This document shows, piece after piece, positions 45,901 to 60,900 of a stretch of DNA of 64,000 nucleotides. The position numbers and the translations under genes are program-made. The DNA comes from Tachypleus tridentatus (taxonomy: Eukaryota; Arthropoda; Merostomata; Xiphosura; Limulidae). The stretch lies in assembly GCF_004210375.1 (NCBI RefSeq), contig NC_134834.1, forward strand, positions 18,159,027 to 18,223,026. Direction: 5' to 3'. The notes under the pieces were generated by a model that was not told where the DNA came from, did no database searches, and saw nothing but the letters and a program-made list of their open reading frames with translations. How positions within the stretch are numbered: the stretch's first letter is position 1; the number at the start of each line of letters is the position of its first letter.

Positions 45901-48900
45901 ATAAGTACACTTGTCAGAGCAGGAATACTAGGTATTAATACGTATTAATACTTTAAATACTTAGTCACCAGCACAATAAAAAGAAACGCTAAACACCGTG
46001 AACAGTCTGTTAAAGTGAAAATATGAAAATACGAATCATAGAATCAACGTCGAGGAACCACAGGTTTTGCAAAAAGGTCACAAATGTGCAAAGCCTATTT
46101 TTTCATTAATTACTTTCAAATTCTTACTTTTAAAGCAACATGTGTAATTCATATAATATTTTTCTATTCTTCTTTCTTGGTATTGGTCAAGCTAGAAACC
46201 TTTAATCTTCTCTTAATTAAGTGCTCGAGGTGAAAATAACGTTTTAAAAATCATTGGTACGTCCTCTCTCTGACGTTTAAATAAATACGTCATATATTTG
46301 TATGACATCACAAGATGACAGCACTTCCGTGCGTGGTATGAATCTTGTTTAACATTGCTTTAATTATAACGTGTAATACTTTGGAGAAATTGGTCAAAAT
46401 TATAGTTCATCAATGATTCACACTGAGAATTTGTTGCACAACCAAAAGATGTTATATCCTAGCCGGTAGGCCTAACGGGCTCAGATATTCGGTACTGTAT
46501 ATATCAAATATAATATTTTTCTCAAATTCTAGTGTATTATTATTCAATTTTGCTCACAATTTCTTATGAATTCAAGGTAAAATTAACCGAATATTACTTA
46601 TAACACATGGTGTCTTCAAATAAGACATTTTAGGCTTAACTACACACAGAATATACAAATAAACAAAACGTTTTGAACATTACACGATAGAAATACCTCT
46701 GCTGTATGTAATTAAATAACGTTTCACTTATATTTCATTTCCATAATATATTTAAAATGTAACGCTAAGAACCTAATATATTTCTCAGTACGTTAGATAA
46801 TTAAAGAGATTTTGACAGTGAAAGGTAGGAAGACAGTTGTTAATGTTCACTGAAAATATAAAATCCGTAAATTTCACTAATAAACATTATGTTTCAGATA
46901 AGACAATAATTTTGTTGTTGATTATTAAAGGGACAATTCGGGGGTAATTTTTTAATACAAATTAGGTAAAATAGAGGTTACAATATATAAAAGGAGAAAC
47001 CCCAATTACGAAAGACAAAAATAAACAAATTTGCAAATAAAAATTGAATCATTAAAGCTAATTGTAGAGTATTATATACTAAAAGACGCCATTTTTTGTG
47101 ATAAAAATCACGTACATTGCAGAGACATGATTTTGTATCTGATATAGAGAGTTCAAAATTATTGTAAAAAAACCCACAGTTTTCGTGATTTTTAGCACAA
47201 GATATAGACCTATTGATTCAAAGTTATTTAATAGCTTTCGCGGTTTAAGCTGTAACTTATAATGAATATATTATTCTCAAGTGGTATACAACTAAACATT
47301 AGCACTATGTTTCACTCCTCCGATAAAGTTAACTAAGTACCAATCATTAGTTTCACTCCTCCGATAAAGTTACCTAAGTACCAATCGTTTGTTTCACTCC
47401 TCCGATAAAGTTAACTAAGTACCAATCATTTGTTTCACTCCTCCGATAAAGTTAACTAAGTACCAATCATTTGTTTCACTCATCCAATAAAGTTAACTAA
47501 ATACCAATCATTTGTTTCACTCCTCCGATAAAGTCCACTAAATATCAACCCTCTGTTTCACTCCTCCGATATATAAAGTCCACTAAACATCAACCCTCTG
47601 TTTCACTCCTCCAATAAAGTCCACTAAATACCAACCATCTGTTTCACTCCTCTGATAAAGTCCACTAAATATCAACCATCTGTTTCACTCCTCTGATAAA
47701 ATCCACTAAATATCAACCCTCTGTTTCACTCCTCCAATAAAGTCCACTAAATGTCAACCCTCTGTTTCACTCCTCCGATAAATTAAAGTCCACTAAATAC
47801 CAATCATTTGTTTCATTCCTCCAAGAAATTTAAATAAATATAAATCCTCTGTTTCACTCCTCCGATAAAGTCCACTAAATATCAACCTTCTGTTTCACAC
47901 CTCCGATAAAGTCCACTAAATATCAACCCTCTGTTTCACTCCTCTGATAAAGTCCACTAAATATCAACCCTCTGTTCACTCCTCCGATAAAGTCCACTAA
48001 ATATCAACCTTCTGTTTCAATCCTCCGATAAAGTCCACTAAATATCAACCCTCTGTTTCACTCCTCTGATAAAGTCCACTGAATATCAACCCTCTGTTTC
48101 ACTCCTCTGATAAAGTCCACTAAATATCAACCCTCTGTTTCACTCCTCCAGTAAAGTTAAAGCAAATACAAACCGTTTGATCTAATCTTCCAATAAAGTT
48201 AAAGTAAATACAAACCGTTTGATCTAATCTTCCAATAAAGTTAAAGTAAATACAAACCGTTTGATCGATTCTTCCAATGAAGTTGTTCACAAAAGCAACA
48301 TTTTTCCACCACCACTTTTTACACATATCCACCTGCTCATCTAACACATCGTGCCACACAGGTCCAGATCCAAGAAGAGGAAGAAGGAGCACAGAAGCTG
48401 TGACTATCATGAAAGTTGGCGTCAAACTGGAATAGACGAAGAATTGAGCCGTAAATTAAATAAGATAGTTAAGAGTATGAAAATACGTATGTGTATATTG
48501 AAAATTGTGAGAATTATCTGTAGTTAGATCATTACCTGATGGTGAAGATGGTGATACGTAGTTCTTGGAATTATCTTTAGTTAGATCATTACCTGTTGGT
48601 GAAAATGGTGATACGTAGTTCTTGGAATTATCTTTAGTTAGATTATTGCCTGTTGGTGAAAATGGTGATACGTAGTTCTTGGAATTATCTGTAGTTAGAT
48701 CATTACCTGATGGTGAAGATGGTGATACGTAGTTCTTGGAATTATCTTTAGTTAGATCATTACCTGTTGGTGAAAATGGTGATACGTAGTTCTTGGAATT
48801 ATCTTTAGTTAGATTATTGCCTGTTGGTGAAAATGGTGATACGTAGTTCTTGGAATTATCTTTAGTTAGATTATTACCTGTTGCTGAAAATGGTGATACG

Positions 48901-51900
48901 TAGTTCTTGGAATTATCTTTAGTTAGATCATTACCTGTTGGTGAAAATGGTGATACGTAGTTCTTGGAATTATCTTTAGTTAGATTATTACCTGTTGGTG
49001 AAGATGGTGATACGTAGTTCTTGGAATTATCTTTAGTTAGATGATTACCTGTTGGTGAAAATGGTGATACGTAGTTCTTGGAATTATCTGTAGTTAGATC
49101 ATTACCTGTTGGTGAAAATGGTGATACGTAGTTCTTGGAATTATCTTTAGTTAGATTATTACCTGTTGCTGAAAATGGTGATACGTAGTTCTTGGAATTA
49201 TCTTTAGTTAGATCATTACCTGTTGGTGAAAATGGTGATACGTAGTTCTTGGAATTATCTTTAGTTAGATTATTACCTGTTGGTGAAGATGGTGATACGT
49301 AGTTCTTGGAATTATCTTTAGTTAGATGATTACCTGTTGGTGAAAATGGTGATACGTAGTTCTTGGAATTATCTGTAGTTAGATTATTACCTGTTGGTGA
49401 AAGTGGTGATACGTAGTTCTTGGAATTATCTTTAGTAAGATTATTACCTGTTGGTGAAAATGGTGATACGTAATTCTTGGAATTATCTTTAGTTAGATCA
49501 TTACCTGTTGGTGAAGATGGTGATACGTAGTTCTTGGAATTATCTTTAGTTAGATGATTACCTGTTGGTGAAAGTGGTGATACGTAGTTCTTGGAATTAT
49601 CTGTAGTTAGATTATTACCTGTTGGTGAAAGTGGTGATACGTAGTTCTTGGAATTATCTTTAGTTAGATTATTACCTGTTGGTGAAAGTGGTGATACGTA
49701 GTTCTTGGAATTATCTTTAGTTAGTTTATTACCTGTTGGTGAAAGTGGTGATACGTAGTTCTTGGAATTATCTTTAGTAAGATTATTACCTGTTGGTGAA
49801 AATGGTGATACGTAATTCTTGGAATTATCTTTAGTTAGATCATTACCTGTTGGTGAAGATGGTGATACGTAGTTCTTGGAATTATCTTTAGTTAGATCAT
49901 TACCTGTTGGTGAAAATGGTGATACGTAATTCTTGGAATTATCTTTAGTTAGATTATTACCTGTTGGTGAAGATGGTGATACGTAGTTCTTGGAATTATC
50001 TTTAGTTAGTTTATTACCTGTTGGTGAAAGTGGTGATACGTAGTTCTTGGAATTATCTTTAGTTAGCTTATTACCTGTTGGTGAAAATGGTGATACGTAG
50101 TTCTTGGAATTATCTTTAGTTAGATCATTACCTGTTGGTGAAGATGGTGATACGTAGTTCTTGGAATTATCTTTAGTTAGATCATTACCTGTTGGTGAAA
50201 ATGGTGATACGTAGTTCTTGGAATTATCTTTAGTTAGATTATTACCTGTTGGTGAAGATGGTGATACGTAGTTCTTGGAATTATCTTTAGTTAGATCATT
50301 ACGAATTATAATAGTGAAGTATTCTTAGAGGCATGTAGAACAATATGCCGTTCATTGTATTGATATAATTTCCGAATATAACTTGTTATTCTATCTCTTG
50401 TCAAAATGTTGGAGCTAAAAAAAAACTCATTCAATCCAATCAGCTGTAAAAAATTGTAATGTTTTAGCGAGAATAAACAAATATTTCCACGTGATTTATG
50501 ACACGTGCTCACGTTCAAGTTTCATACGTCATGGAACTGTAAACTGATGAAATTCCTAAGCTCACCTTAGTTTAAACCGATAGCAGTGTATCTGTAATTT
50601 TACTTTTAGTTTCAACTAAGAGGGGTGATCTCCCGAATCGTACCTTAATTTTAACATGTAGCGACGTATCTTTAATATTACCTTACTTTTAATCGACAGA
50701 GATAATATCACTAATCTTAACTACGTTTTAACCAGTGGACGTGAATCCACCATCTTACTTTAGTTTGAATTAATAGACGTGTATCCGTAATGTTTTCTTA
50801 ATTTTAATTGCTAGAGGTCCATTTTTAACCTTACCTAAGTTTCAACCGATAGAAGGTGCATACCTATTATTACTTCAGTTTAACTAGTAATATCATTAGA
50901 TTTGTTTTAATTTATAATAAAGATACCTTCACATATCTTTCTTTTATTTTTTTCTAAACTGCTCCCATTAGCAGTCCATCTCTGGACTTCTTACGGCTCA
51001 GCATGGCCAGGTGGGTAAAGGCGCTCGATTTGTCATCTGTGAGTCGCGGGTTCGAATCCCGGTCGTACCAAACATGTTCATCCTTTCAGCCGCGGGGGCG
51101 TTATAATATTACGGTCAATCGCACTATTCGTTGGTAAAAAAGTAGCCCAAGAGTTGGCAGTGGGTGGTGATGATTAGCTGCCTTCCATCTAGTCTTTCAC
51201 TACTATATTAGGGACGGCTAGCGCAGATATCGCTGATGTAACGTTGCGCAAAATTCAAAAACAAACAAACAAATCCTGGACCTCTAGTGACGTTTCATAA
51301 CTTTTTTTTTTTTTACGAATAGTAATATTTTCTGAAGTATTAGGTTTTAATGGACTACCAAAAGCCGTAAAATTATAAAATTCACAATTCTTTAGTAAAT
51401 TTTAGGCTTAAATGCGTTCACAAATATTTATAAATTGCTATCGAGCCAACAGCTAAAACATTAAACGTCCCATAAAATAGCAACATATGTATTTATAAAC
51501 TATGAATATTACTGAATGTATCCTTAACAATTTCGTTTTTTAATTCTGACTAAAAATGTTCGAGAAAGTGGACTGAAACTGAACAAGTCAGCAGTGACGT
51601 CGCTAAGAGTTAAAAGCAAATAAAGTTGGGGCTCGTGCCCTGTAAGCACGGAAAGTTTTGACGTTTCGATATGATATCAAACATAGTCTTCTATTATGAT
51701 TTTTCAAGACACAAACTAGGGATGCGGGCACTTAGTTTTAACCAAAATATGTGCCTCTATAATTTTACTTGAGTTTTAACCAGTGTAGTTGCATTTCTAA
51801 TTTTACCTTAGGTTTAACCAGTAAAGTTGCATCTCTAATTTTACTTTAGTTTTAACCAGTAAAGTTGCATCTCTAATTTTACTTTAGTTTTAACCAGTAA

Positions 51901-54900
51901 AGTTGCATCTCTAATTTTACTTTGGTTTTAACCAGTAAACTTGCATCTCTAATTTTACTTTAGTTTTAACCAGTAGAGTTGCATCTCTAATTTTACTTTA
52001 GGTTTAACCAGTAGAGATGCACCTCTAATTTTACTTTAGTTTTAACCAGTAGAGTTGCATCTCTAATTTTACTTTAGTTTTAACCAGTAGAGATGCATCT
52101 CTAATTTTACTTTAGTTTTAACCAGTTGAGTTGCATCTCTAATTTTTCCTTAGTTTTAACCAGTAGAGATGCAGCTCTAATTTTACTTTAGTTTTAACCA
52201 GTAGAGTTGCATCTCTAATTTTACTTTAGTTTTAACCAGTAGAGATGCATCTCTAATTTTACTTTAGTTTTAACCAGTAAAGTTGCATCTCTAATTTTAC
52301 TTTAGTTTTAACCAGTAGAGTTGCATCTCTAATTTTACTTTAGTTTTAACCAGTAGAGTTGCATCTCTAATTTTACTTTAGTTTTAACCAGTAGATATGC
52401 ATCTCTAATTTTACTTTAGTTTTAACCAGTTGAGTTGTATCTCTAATTTTACTTTAGTTTTAACCAGTAGAGTTGCATCTCTAATTTATCCTTAGTTTTA
52501 ACCAGTAGAGTTGCATCTCTAATTTTACTTTAGTTTTAACCAGTAGAGATGCATCTCTAATTTATCCTTAGTTTTAACCAGTAGAGTTGCATCTCTAATT
52601 TTACTTTAGTTTTAACCAGTAGAGTTGCATCTCTAATTTTACTTTAGTTTTAACCAGTAGAGATGCATCTCTAATTTTACTTTAGTTTTAACCAGTAGAG
52701 TTGCATCTCTAATTTTACTTTAGTTTTAACCAGTTGAGTTGCATCTCTAATTTTGCTTTAGTTTTAACCAGTAAAGTTGCATCTCTAATTTTACTTTAGT
52801 TTTAACCAGTAGAGTTGCACCTCTAATTTTACTTTAGTTTTAACCAGTAGAGATGCAGCCCTAATTTTACTTTAGTTTTAACCAGTAAAGTTGAATCTCT
52901 AATTTTACTTTAGTTTTAACCAGTAGAGTTGCATCTCTAATTTTTCCTTAGTTTTAACCAGTAGAGATGCAGCTCTAATTTTACTTTAGTTTTAACCAGT
53001 AGAGTTGCATCTCTAATTTTTCCTTAGTTTTAACCAGTAGAGTTGCATCTCTAATTTTACTTTAGTTTTAACCAGTAGAGATGCATCTCTAATTTTACTT
53101 TAGTTTTAACCAGTAGAGTTGCATCTCTAATTTATCCTTAGTTTTAACCAGTAGAGTTGCATCTCTAATTTTACTTTAGTTTTAACCAGTAGAGATGCAT
53201 CTTAATTTTACTTTTGTTTTAACCAGTAGAGTTGCATCTCTAATTTTACTTTAGTTTTAACCAGTAGAGATGCATCTCTAATTTTATTTTAGTTTTAACC
53301 AGTAGAGTTGCATCTCTAATTTTACTTTAGTTTTAACCAGTAGAGTTGCATCTCTAATTTTACTTTAGTTTTAACCAGTAGAGATGCATCTCTAATTTTA
53401 CTTTAGTTTTAACCAGTAGAGTTGCATCTCTAATTTTACTTTAGTTTTAACCAGTTGAGTTGCATCTCTAATTTTGCTTTAGTTTTAACCAGTAAAGTTG
53501 CATCTCTAATTTTACTTTAGTTTTAACCAGTAGAGTTGCACCTCTAATTTTACTTTAGTTTTAACCAGTAGAGATGCAGCCCTAATTTTACTTTAGTTTT
53601 AACCAGTAAAGTTGAATCTCTAATTTTACTTTAGTTTTAACCAGTAGAGTTGCATCTCTAATTTTTCCTTAGTTTTAACCAGTAGAGTTGCATCTCTAAT
53701 TTTACTTTAGTTTTAACCAGTAGAGATGCATCTCTAATTTTACTTTAGTTTTAACCAGTAGAGTTGCATCTCTAATTTATCCTTAGTTTTAACCAGTAGA
53801 GTTGCATCTCTAATTTTACTTTAGTTTTAACCAGTAGAGATGCATCTCTAATTTTACTTTAGTTTTAACCAGTTGAGTTGCATCTTAATTTTTCCTTAGT
53901 TTTAACCAGTAGAGTTGCATCTCTAATTTTACTTTAGTTTTAACCAGTAGAGATGCATCTCTAATTTTACTTTAGTTTTAACCAGTAGAGTTGCATCTCT
54001 AATTTTACTTTAGTTTTAATCAGTAGAGAAGCATCTCTAATTTTACTTTAGTTTTAACCAGTTGAGTTGCATCTCTAATTTTTCCTTAGTTTTAACCAGT
54101 AGAGATGCAGCTCTAATTTTACTTTAGTTTTAACCAGTAGAGTTGCATCTCTAATTTTTCCTTAGTTTTAACCAGTAGAGTTGCATCTCTAATTTTACTT
54201 TAGTTTTAACCAGTAGAGATGCATCTCTAATTTTACTTTAGTTTTAACCAGTAAAGTTGCATCTCTAATTTTACTTTAGTTTTAACCAGTAGAGATGTAT
54301 CTCTAATTTTACTTTAGTTTTAACCAGTAGAGTTGCATCTCTAATTTTACTTTAGTTTTAACCAGTAGAGTTGCATCTCTAATTTTACTTTAGTTTTAAC
54401 CAGTAGAGTTGCATCTCTAATTTTTCCTTAGTTTTAACCAGTAGAGTTGCATCTCTAATTTTACTTTAGTTTTAACCAGTAGAGATGCATCTCTAATTTT
54501 ACTTTAGTTTTAACCAGTAGAGTTGCATCTCTAATTTTACTTTAGTTTTAACCAGTAGAGATGCATCTCTAATTTTACTTTAGTTTTAACCAGTAAAGTT
54601 GCATCTCTAATTTTACTTTAGTTTTAACCAGTAGAGTTGCACCTCTAATTTTAATTTAGTTTTAACCAGTTGAGTTGCATCTCTAATTTTTCCTTAGTTT
54701 TAACCAGTGGAGATGCAGCTCTAATTTTACTTTAGTTTTAACCAGTTGAGTTGCATCTCTAATTTTTCCTTAGTTTTAACCAGTAGAGATGCAGCTCTAA
54801 TCGTTTAAAGCCCCTGTACTTCTGACTGGCTGCCCGATGTTTTAAACAGATAAACAGAAGTCACTTACCGAATGTAACGATGAAGAAGAAATATAGGAAC

Positions 54901-57900
54901 GCTAAATCTTCCATTTGTCTTCTTGACGCTTTCCATTGTTGTGTACATAACTAAGAAACCGCTGTTGAGAATAGAACAATATACAATATTAAGAGTGGAT
55001 TTGTTTTCAAGCTGAGAGACGTTACTTTAGTGTTTAAAAGGTGCCAATTTTAGCACATACTTTATATCTAAATCCATATTTCTGAAATAATAGAACGAAT
55101 ATTGGAATTTTCAACCTGAACGACACCTGATGCGAAAGAGTCAGGCCAGTTACCTCCTAGAATCGAGGTACGAATATAAACAATTTGGAAATACTGAAGG
55201 AAGCCTAGCCAGCATCACCAAACGCTACAAGTGCTTTGTCTAGCTTTTTGATGCAGACAGACTGAAGTGACTCTTGTTTTCATAAGGTATCGACAAACGG
55301 GTTTTGAAGGCACCACGTCTCGACTCAAGGACTCGTTGATTCTCAGCTGAACATAGTAATCGTTAAGCCACGCTTAGCGAAAAATCAAAATTAATAAGTT
55401 ATATGAACTAACAAACGGAAGTTCAATAGACATACACTGTTGACGATTTTAGCGCAAACCTCTGTCCACTGCAGGGATCGAAACTTGGATTATAGGTCGT
55501 AAATCATCGGGGAAGAAATCCAACTACTACTAATGAGAAAAAAACGTCTACCCAGGTCTTCATTTGTTCCATTCTAAGCCTGAATTCGCGTCAGTCCGTA
55601 TCTGAATTTGATCTTAACGTGAGTCAGTATATTGTTAATCTGAGCCCAAATATAAGTCAGTATTGAAGGCCTTTAGCTAATCACGAATATGCTTTAAAGT
55701 AATATTGGGTTTGATTTAACCAAATTTCGCATTTGCTTTCATATAAGTTCAAATTCGTTTGGGCCAGGCGTGACATATGTAGGTTAGCACGCCGAGCTGC
55801 GGATCGAAGGTTGAACTCACCACTTTTAGGTCAATCAGAGTGGCAGTCATTCGGCTGAAAACAGCGGAGTGAAGCACTCTTGCTGGGTCTCTTTCTCTGG
55901 CCATCATTTCAAAACTAAATACGTACGTGTCTTAAAACTAAACGGTTTCTCACCAGACTATAGGGTCGACGTGTCACATCTGATGTCATTCACGTTGTAA
56001 ACACTTTCTTGTCCACGTTTACCTTAATTTAAACTTTACATGTACCTTTCGTTGTTGTTGTTTTAAACTAAGCACATTGTTGTTGTTTTAAACTAAGCAC
56101 ATTGTTGTTGTTTTAAACTAAGCACAAAGCTTCTCAATATGCTATCTGTGCTCTACTCACCACAGGTATCGAAACCCGGTTTTCAGCGTTTTAAGTCCTC
56201 AGACATACCGCTGAGCCACTGGGGAGCAAATACCTTTTTATTTAAATTCATATTTACACTATATTTTAAAATCGTCAGGGGGATGTAGCTCAGGATTGAG
56301 AAACATAGAAGAACTCTTGGTCATTGAAATACATATTCATAAGAATATCTCTCACGAATCTATAATTAAAGAAATATATATAGGCTTAATCTACGATAAG
56401 GAAATCAAACGTTTTTAAGCCTAGTATCATGTCGGCTATGCAAGTGTCACGAATCGGTGAGATCTGAAATTAAAAACTCTCAAACACGAAAATAAAACTA
56501 TTAAAATAAACTAGAAAATATATCACGATATAGGAACTTTTAGTCTATGGACAAACAGATATATTCAGCAGTTTGTTCATAAATTACTTTATGTAACCGA
56601 AGTTTGTGCAACATGTATATATATATATTTATGTAGTTAAACAAAACGTGCAGAAATATGTACTTAAATCATAAACACATAACATATAAATGACGGAGTT
56701 TATACAAAACACGGTTAAAATAATATTCAGGCAAGACGAAAGACGAGACAGAAACCCTGGTAACCAATTCATATTTCAAGAGTTTCGATACATCGATTAG
56801 AGTTTCATTGCTTGGTTTAATATACTTAAAACTACAAGAATACATTTCTGGCGTCGTCCGTAAGAAAACATTAACTTTTATTACCTTAAGAAGAAAAAAG
56901 TGTCCACTGAGAGAAATCCGTTACATATCACTTGGAATGCAAAATCGCTGCGAAAATCTGCGGTTCTTTCCAGGTTCCCTTAAAAAAACAAAATTGCAGT
57001 TTTTATAAATAATTATCGATACCAGAAAAACATTTTCGTCCTACACTATTTTATGACAAACTATTTTGGTTTGGTTTTTGCGCAAAGCTACACGAAGGTT
57101 ATCTGTGCTAGCCGTCCCTAATTTAGCAGTGTAAGACCAGACGGAAGGCAGCTAGTCATCACCCCCCACCGCCAACTATTACCAACGAATAGTGGGATTG
57201 ACCGTCACATTATAACGCCCCCACGGATGAAAGGGCAAGCACGTTTGATGCAACGGGGATTCGAACCCACGATCCTCAGATTACGAGTCGTACGCCTTAA
57301 CGCGCTTGGCCGTGCCGGGCCCTAGTCAACCGAGGAGAGAATCATTACAGTGAGACAACAAATATTACGAAACTCGACAGTCAACCTCTTGATAAAAATG
57401 TTTATATTTCATTCAGATGGGAAGTATGGGAAAAACATTCTGTTTAAAAATCAACGTATTATGTAGACTTACATTTGATTTGAATGAACTAATCTGTCAA
57501 CCAATCAGAACAAGACATATTTATGACGTAAAGGTCACGTGGTTAATATATCTACAAGGCTCTCTACTCATCATAGATCAACATGCAACTGTGTACGAAT
57601 TAAAACGAATATATAACCACCAATGTTAACGTAAAACCACTTGGAAAAATTATGGAATTCATTTATTTACCTGGCGACGTTTCGAACAAACGCTATTTTC
57701 AAGGTCCCGGCATGGTCAAGCGTGTTAAGGCGTGCGACTCGTAATCCGAGGGTCGCGGGTTCGCATTCCCCATCGCGCCAAACATGCTCGCCCTTTCAAC
57801 CGTGGGGACGTTATAATGTTACGGTCAATCCCACTATTCGTTGGTAAAAGAGTAGCCCAAGAGTTGGCGGTGGGTGGTGATGACTAGCTGCCTTCCCTCC

Positions 57901-60900
57901 AGTTTTACACTGCTAAATTAGGGACGGCTAGCACAGATAGCCCTCGAGTAGCTTTGTGCGAAATACAAAAAACAAACAAACAAAGCTATTTTCAAAACCA
58001 GAAACAAACCTGTCGGTCGATGACAATCACAGGAAGGTTTTGAAATGATACAAAATACGAAAACAGGATAGAACGCGAAACAGAACCACGAGAACTTGTG
58101 TATCTGTAATAGTTGTGTCCGTTGTATGACCACGTAATTGTTTCGCAGGGTGCTAATGGATCTTCGCAAAAATTTGCACGGATTTCTGAGGTCCGTGTGG
58201 GGCTACATAAAGATTTTCCATTTTGCAGTTTTTATAGACGTTTGATGTGAATGAAAACTGGCGATTTCACATTTTGTATTTTTCAGATTTTTCACTGGTG
58301 ATTTTTTTTTTGTACAAGTACGTATACTGAAAACAACTTTTCATGCCCGAGGATAACCTGTCATTAATTTGGAACTTACATAATTTCGTCTGGCGGAGGG
58401 ATACTCCAGCTAGCTAAATAATGTGTCTTCTGTCTCCTTCCTGCATTTGTCAAGGTGATTAAGGCGTTCGAATCGTATTCTGAGGGTCTAATCCCTGTCG
58501 CACCAAACATGCTCGCAATTTCACCCGTGGGGGCGTTATATAGTGACGGTCAATCCCACTATTTGTTGGTAAAAGAGTAGCCCAAGAGTTGACGGTGGGT
58601 AATGATAACTATTTGCCTTCTTTCTAGTCTTACACCGCTAAATTAGGGACGGCTAGCGCAGATAGTCCTCGTGTAGCTTTGCGCGAAATAAAGAAACACA
58701 ATAAAAAACGGAATAATTGTCATTAACAGACAGGATTGTTTCTGGCTTGAAAAATAGCGTTTGTTCGAAACATTGCCCAGTTAATAAATTACTTCCATAT
58801 ATTATAAAGATGATTTTTTTCTAAAAGTCTCATTTCTATGTTTTATCACTTCACATTCCTATCCTTCTTATACACATGCACTGTTTATTTCTGAATGTCA
58901 ATTATTTGTAAAACGTCAGAGATTTTTCACTACTTTTTTCTAACGCTTCTAATATAACCAACGTAAGTGTGCACAACACGAAATTCGTCTTGAGGCCAGT
59001 GCTTGGATTGAGCTGAAAAGTTATCGCTACCTAGTGGTCAGTTCAGTATAATTTAAAACGCTCACTCTTATACGCAGAACTTGAAGCCGTCAATATAACA
59101 TTAAATCACGGGTTAGATTGTTCATTTGGACAAAGAGCAAAATAGCCCATCGTATAGCTTTGCGCAGAAGCAGTAACAATCTCATACCAAAGTAATCTGG
59201 TTTATTTATACGCTCGATGAATTAGAACACTAACTGGGTTCAACTTAAACTAAGCTGTTGTAAAACTAGCAGAATTAGAACAAAAACTCGTAGTTTTTCT
59301 CGAATCATTTTGTTTCAGCAACACCTGTTTCCACTATGAATAATAGCGCCCAAAATGGTAATTGGAAGTTGTAGTGAATTTGATATTGACATACATGTGT
59401 CATCCTCGTGCACAGCGTGTTTAAAATTAACGAAATTATATCATTCATGTATCTTCTACATTACATTGTTTCAAATATTCAGTTAACTCAGACCTTCGGC
59501 ACCAATAGCTATTATTATTTTTATAAATTTCGAGCAAATCTATACAAGAGTATCTGTACATACACTGTAGCTGTCCATAATTTTGACCTGATATACTAAA
59601 CGGAAGGAATCCAGTCCACAAACATGCGCTGTCAGCTCTTGGGTAACAACTCCAGTGGCACAGCGGTATGTCTGCGGACTCATACCGCTATATGGTGAGT
59701 TTCGATATGTAGCCCATTGTGTAGCTCTGTGCTTAGTTCTAATACAATCAACCAACCAATCAAATATTGAGATCTGACAGTCACACTTACTGCGCACCAA
59801 CGGCCACCATAGGAGGGTTTGTTTATTTTTAGCGCAAAACCACATTGGAATATTTGCTATGTCCATCTCGGAGAACCGAACCTCGGATTCTAACGTTGCA
59901 AGTCCGTAAAACTACTACTGTCACACTGGGTGACTCCTATAGTAGAGAATGGTTTGTTTTTTTTTGTGACATTGTAATTCGTACTTTAAATAATCGGATT
60001 AACAGTACTCTGGGATGGCTTAAGTGGCAAAGGAACAATGTTAACTATTGGCTGGCTGGTCTTTATACCGTGGCTGAAACAAACAGATTATATGAACCAA
60101 TATTAGACAAGATCGCTCTAACTGCGCAATCCTCGTAAAGACTTTAGAAGTTTCATAATTACTGCCAGCATGTGAATCCACTAACCTAATTAATGACAGT
60201 TGTCTTGTGAGTAACTAGTGTTATGAATTTTAAGAGACATCTTTGTAACTTATCTTGCCGGTCCTGCATGGCCATGTGGGTTAAGACGTTCGACTCCGTA
60301 ATCTGAGGGTCGCGGGTTCGAATCCTCGTCGCACCAAACTTGTTCGCACTTCAGCCGCGGGGTTATTATAAGGTGACGATCCATCACGCTATGCATTGGT
60401 AAAAGAGTAGCCCAAGAGTTGGCGGTGGGTGGTGATGACTAGGTACCTTCCCTTTAGTCTTACACTGCTAATTTAGGGACGACTAGCACAGATAGCTTTG
60501 CGCGAAATTAAAAACAAACAAACTTGTTTTATTTAGTTTTAACCATGTTGTTGTTAAGTTCTATTCATTGTTTAAAATCACTGTAGTAGCTTTGTTGTTG
60601 TTATTATTTCACTGAACTACTTCAAAAATAACAGTTTTTTGTTTTGTAAAGCAGAACCATCTCTTGGAGCTTTGGCGCTACTCAAATACTAATTATTTTG
60701 GCAAATGTTGCGAAAAACGTTCTGAAATTCAAAATTTGTAAAATTATTGGCAAATTTTAACACCAACGTGTCTTTGTTTTTCGTTAAGCACAAAGCTACA
60801 CAATGAGATATATATGCTGTGTCTGATTTAAGCCCACAGAATTATTCCTGTACCACTTGGTTGGGGGAACAATTTATGTTACTTAAAACCATGATTAAAC

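Larger units (their letters stand above)
54962..57062. other. Gene 2 intron where the 94-nt exon is expected (part 1)
   Basis: Searched by eye on the - strand for the SVDTFF exon; not found. Holds only SINE-like pieces at 55445-55512, 55763 and 56102. Confidence 0.5.

Noticed and set aside
45501-45904. Two overlapping + strand frames as a small gene
   Set aside because: No recognised motif, antisense inside a gene 2 intron, and no start or splice context; kept only as an unexplained stretch.
55255-55290. NPFVDT reading on the - strand as the missing VDTFF exon
   Set aside because: Only a few residues match, a stop follows immediately, and the flanks lack the rest of the exon and a donor in phase.
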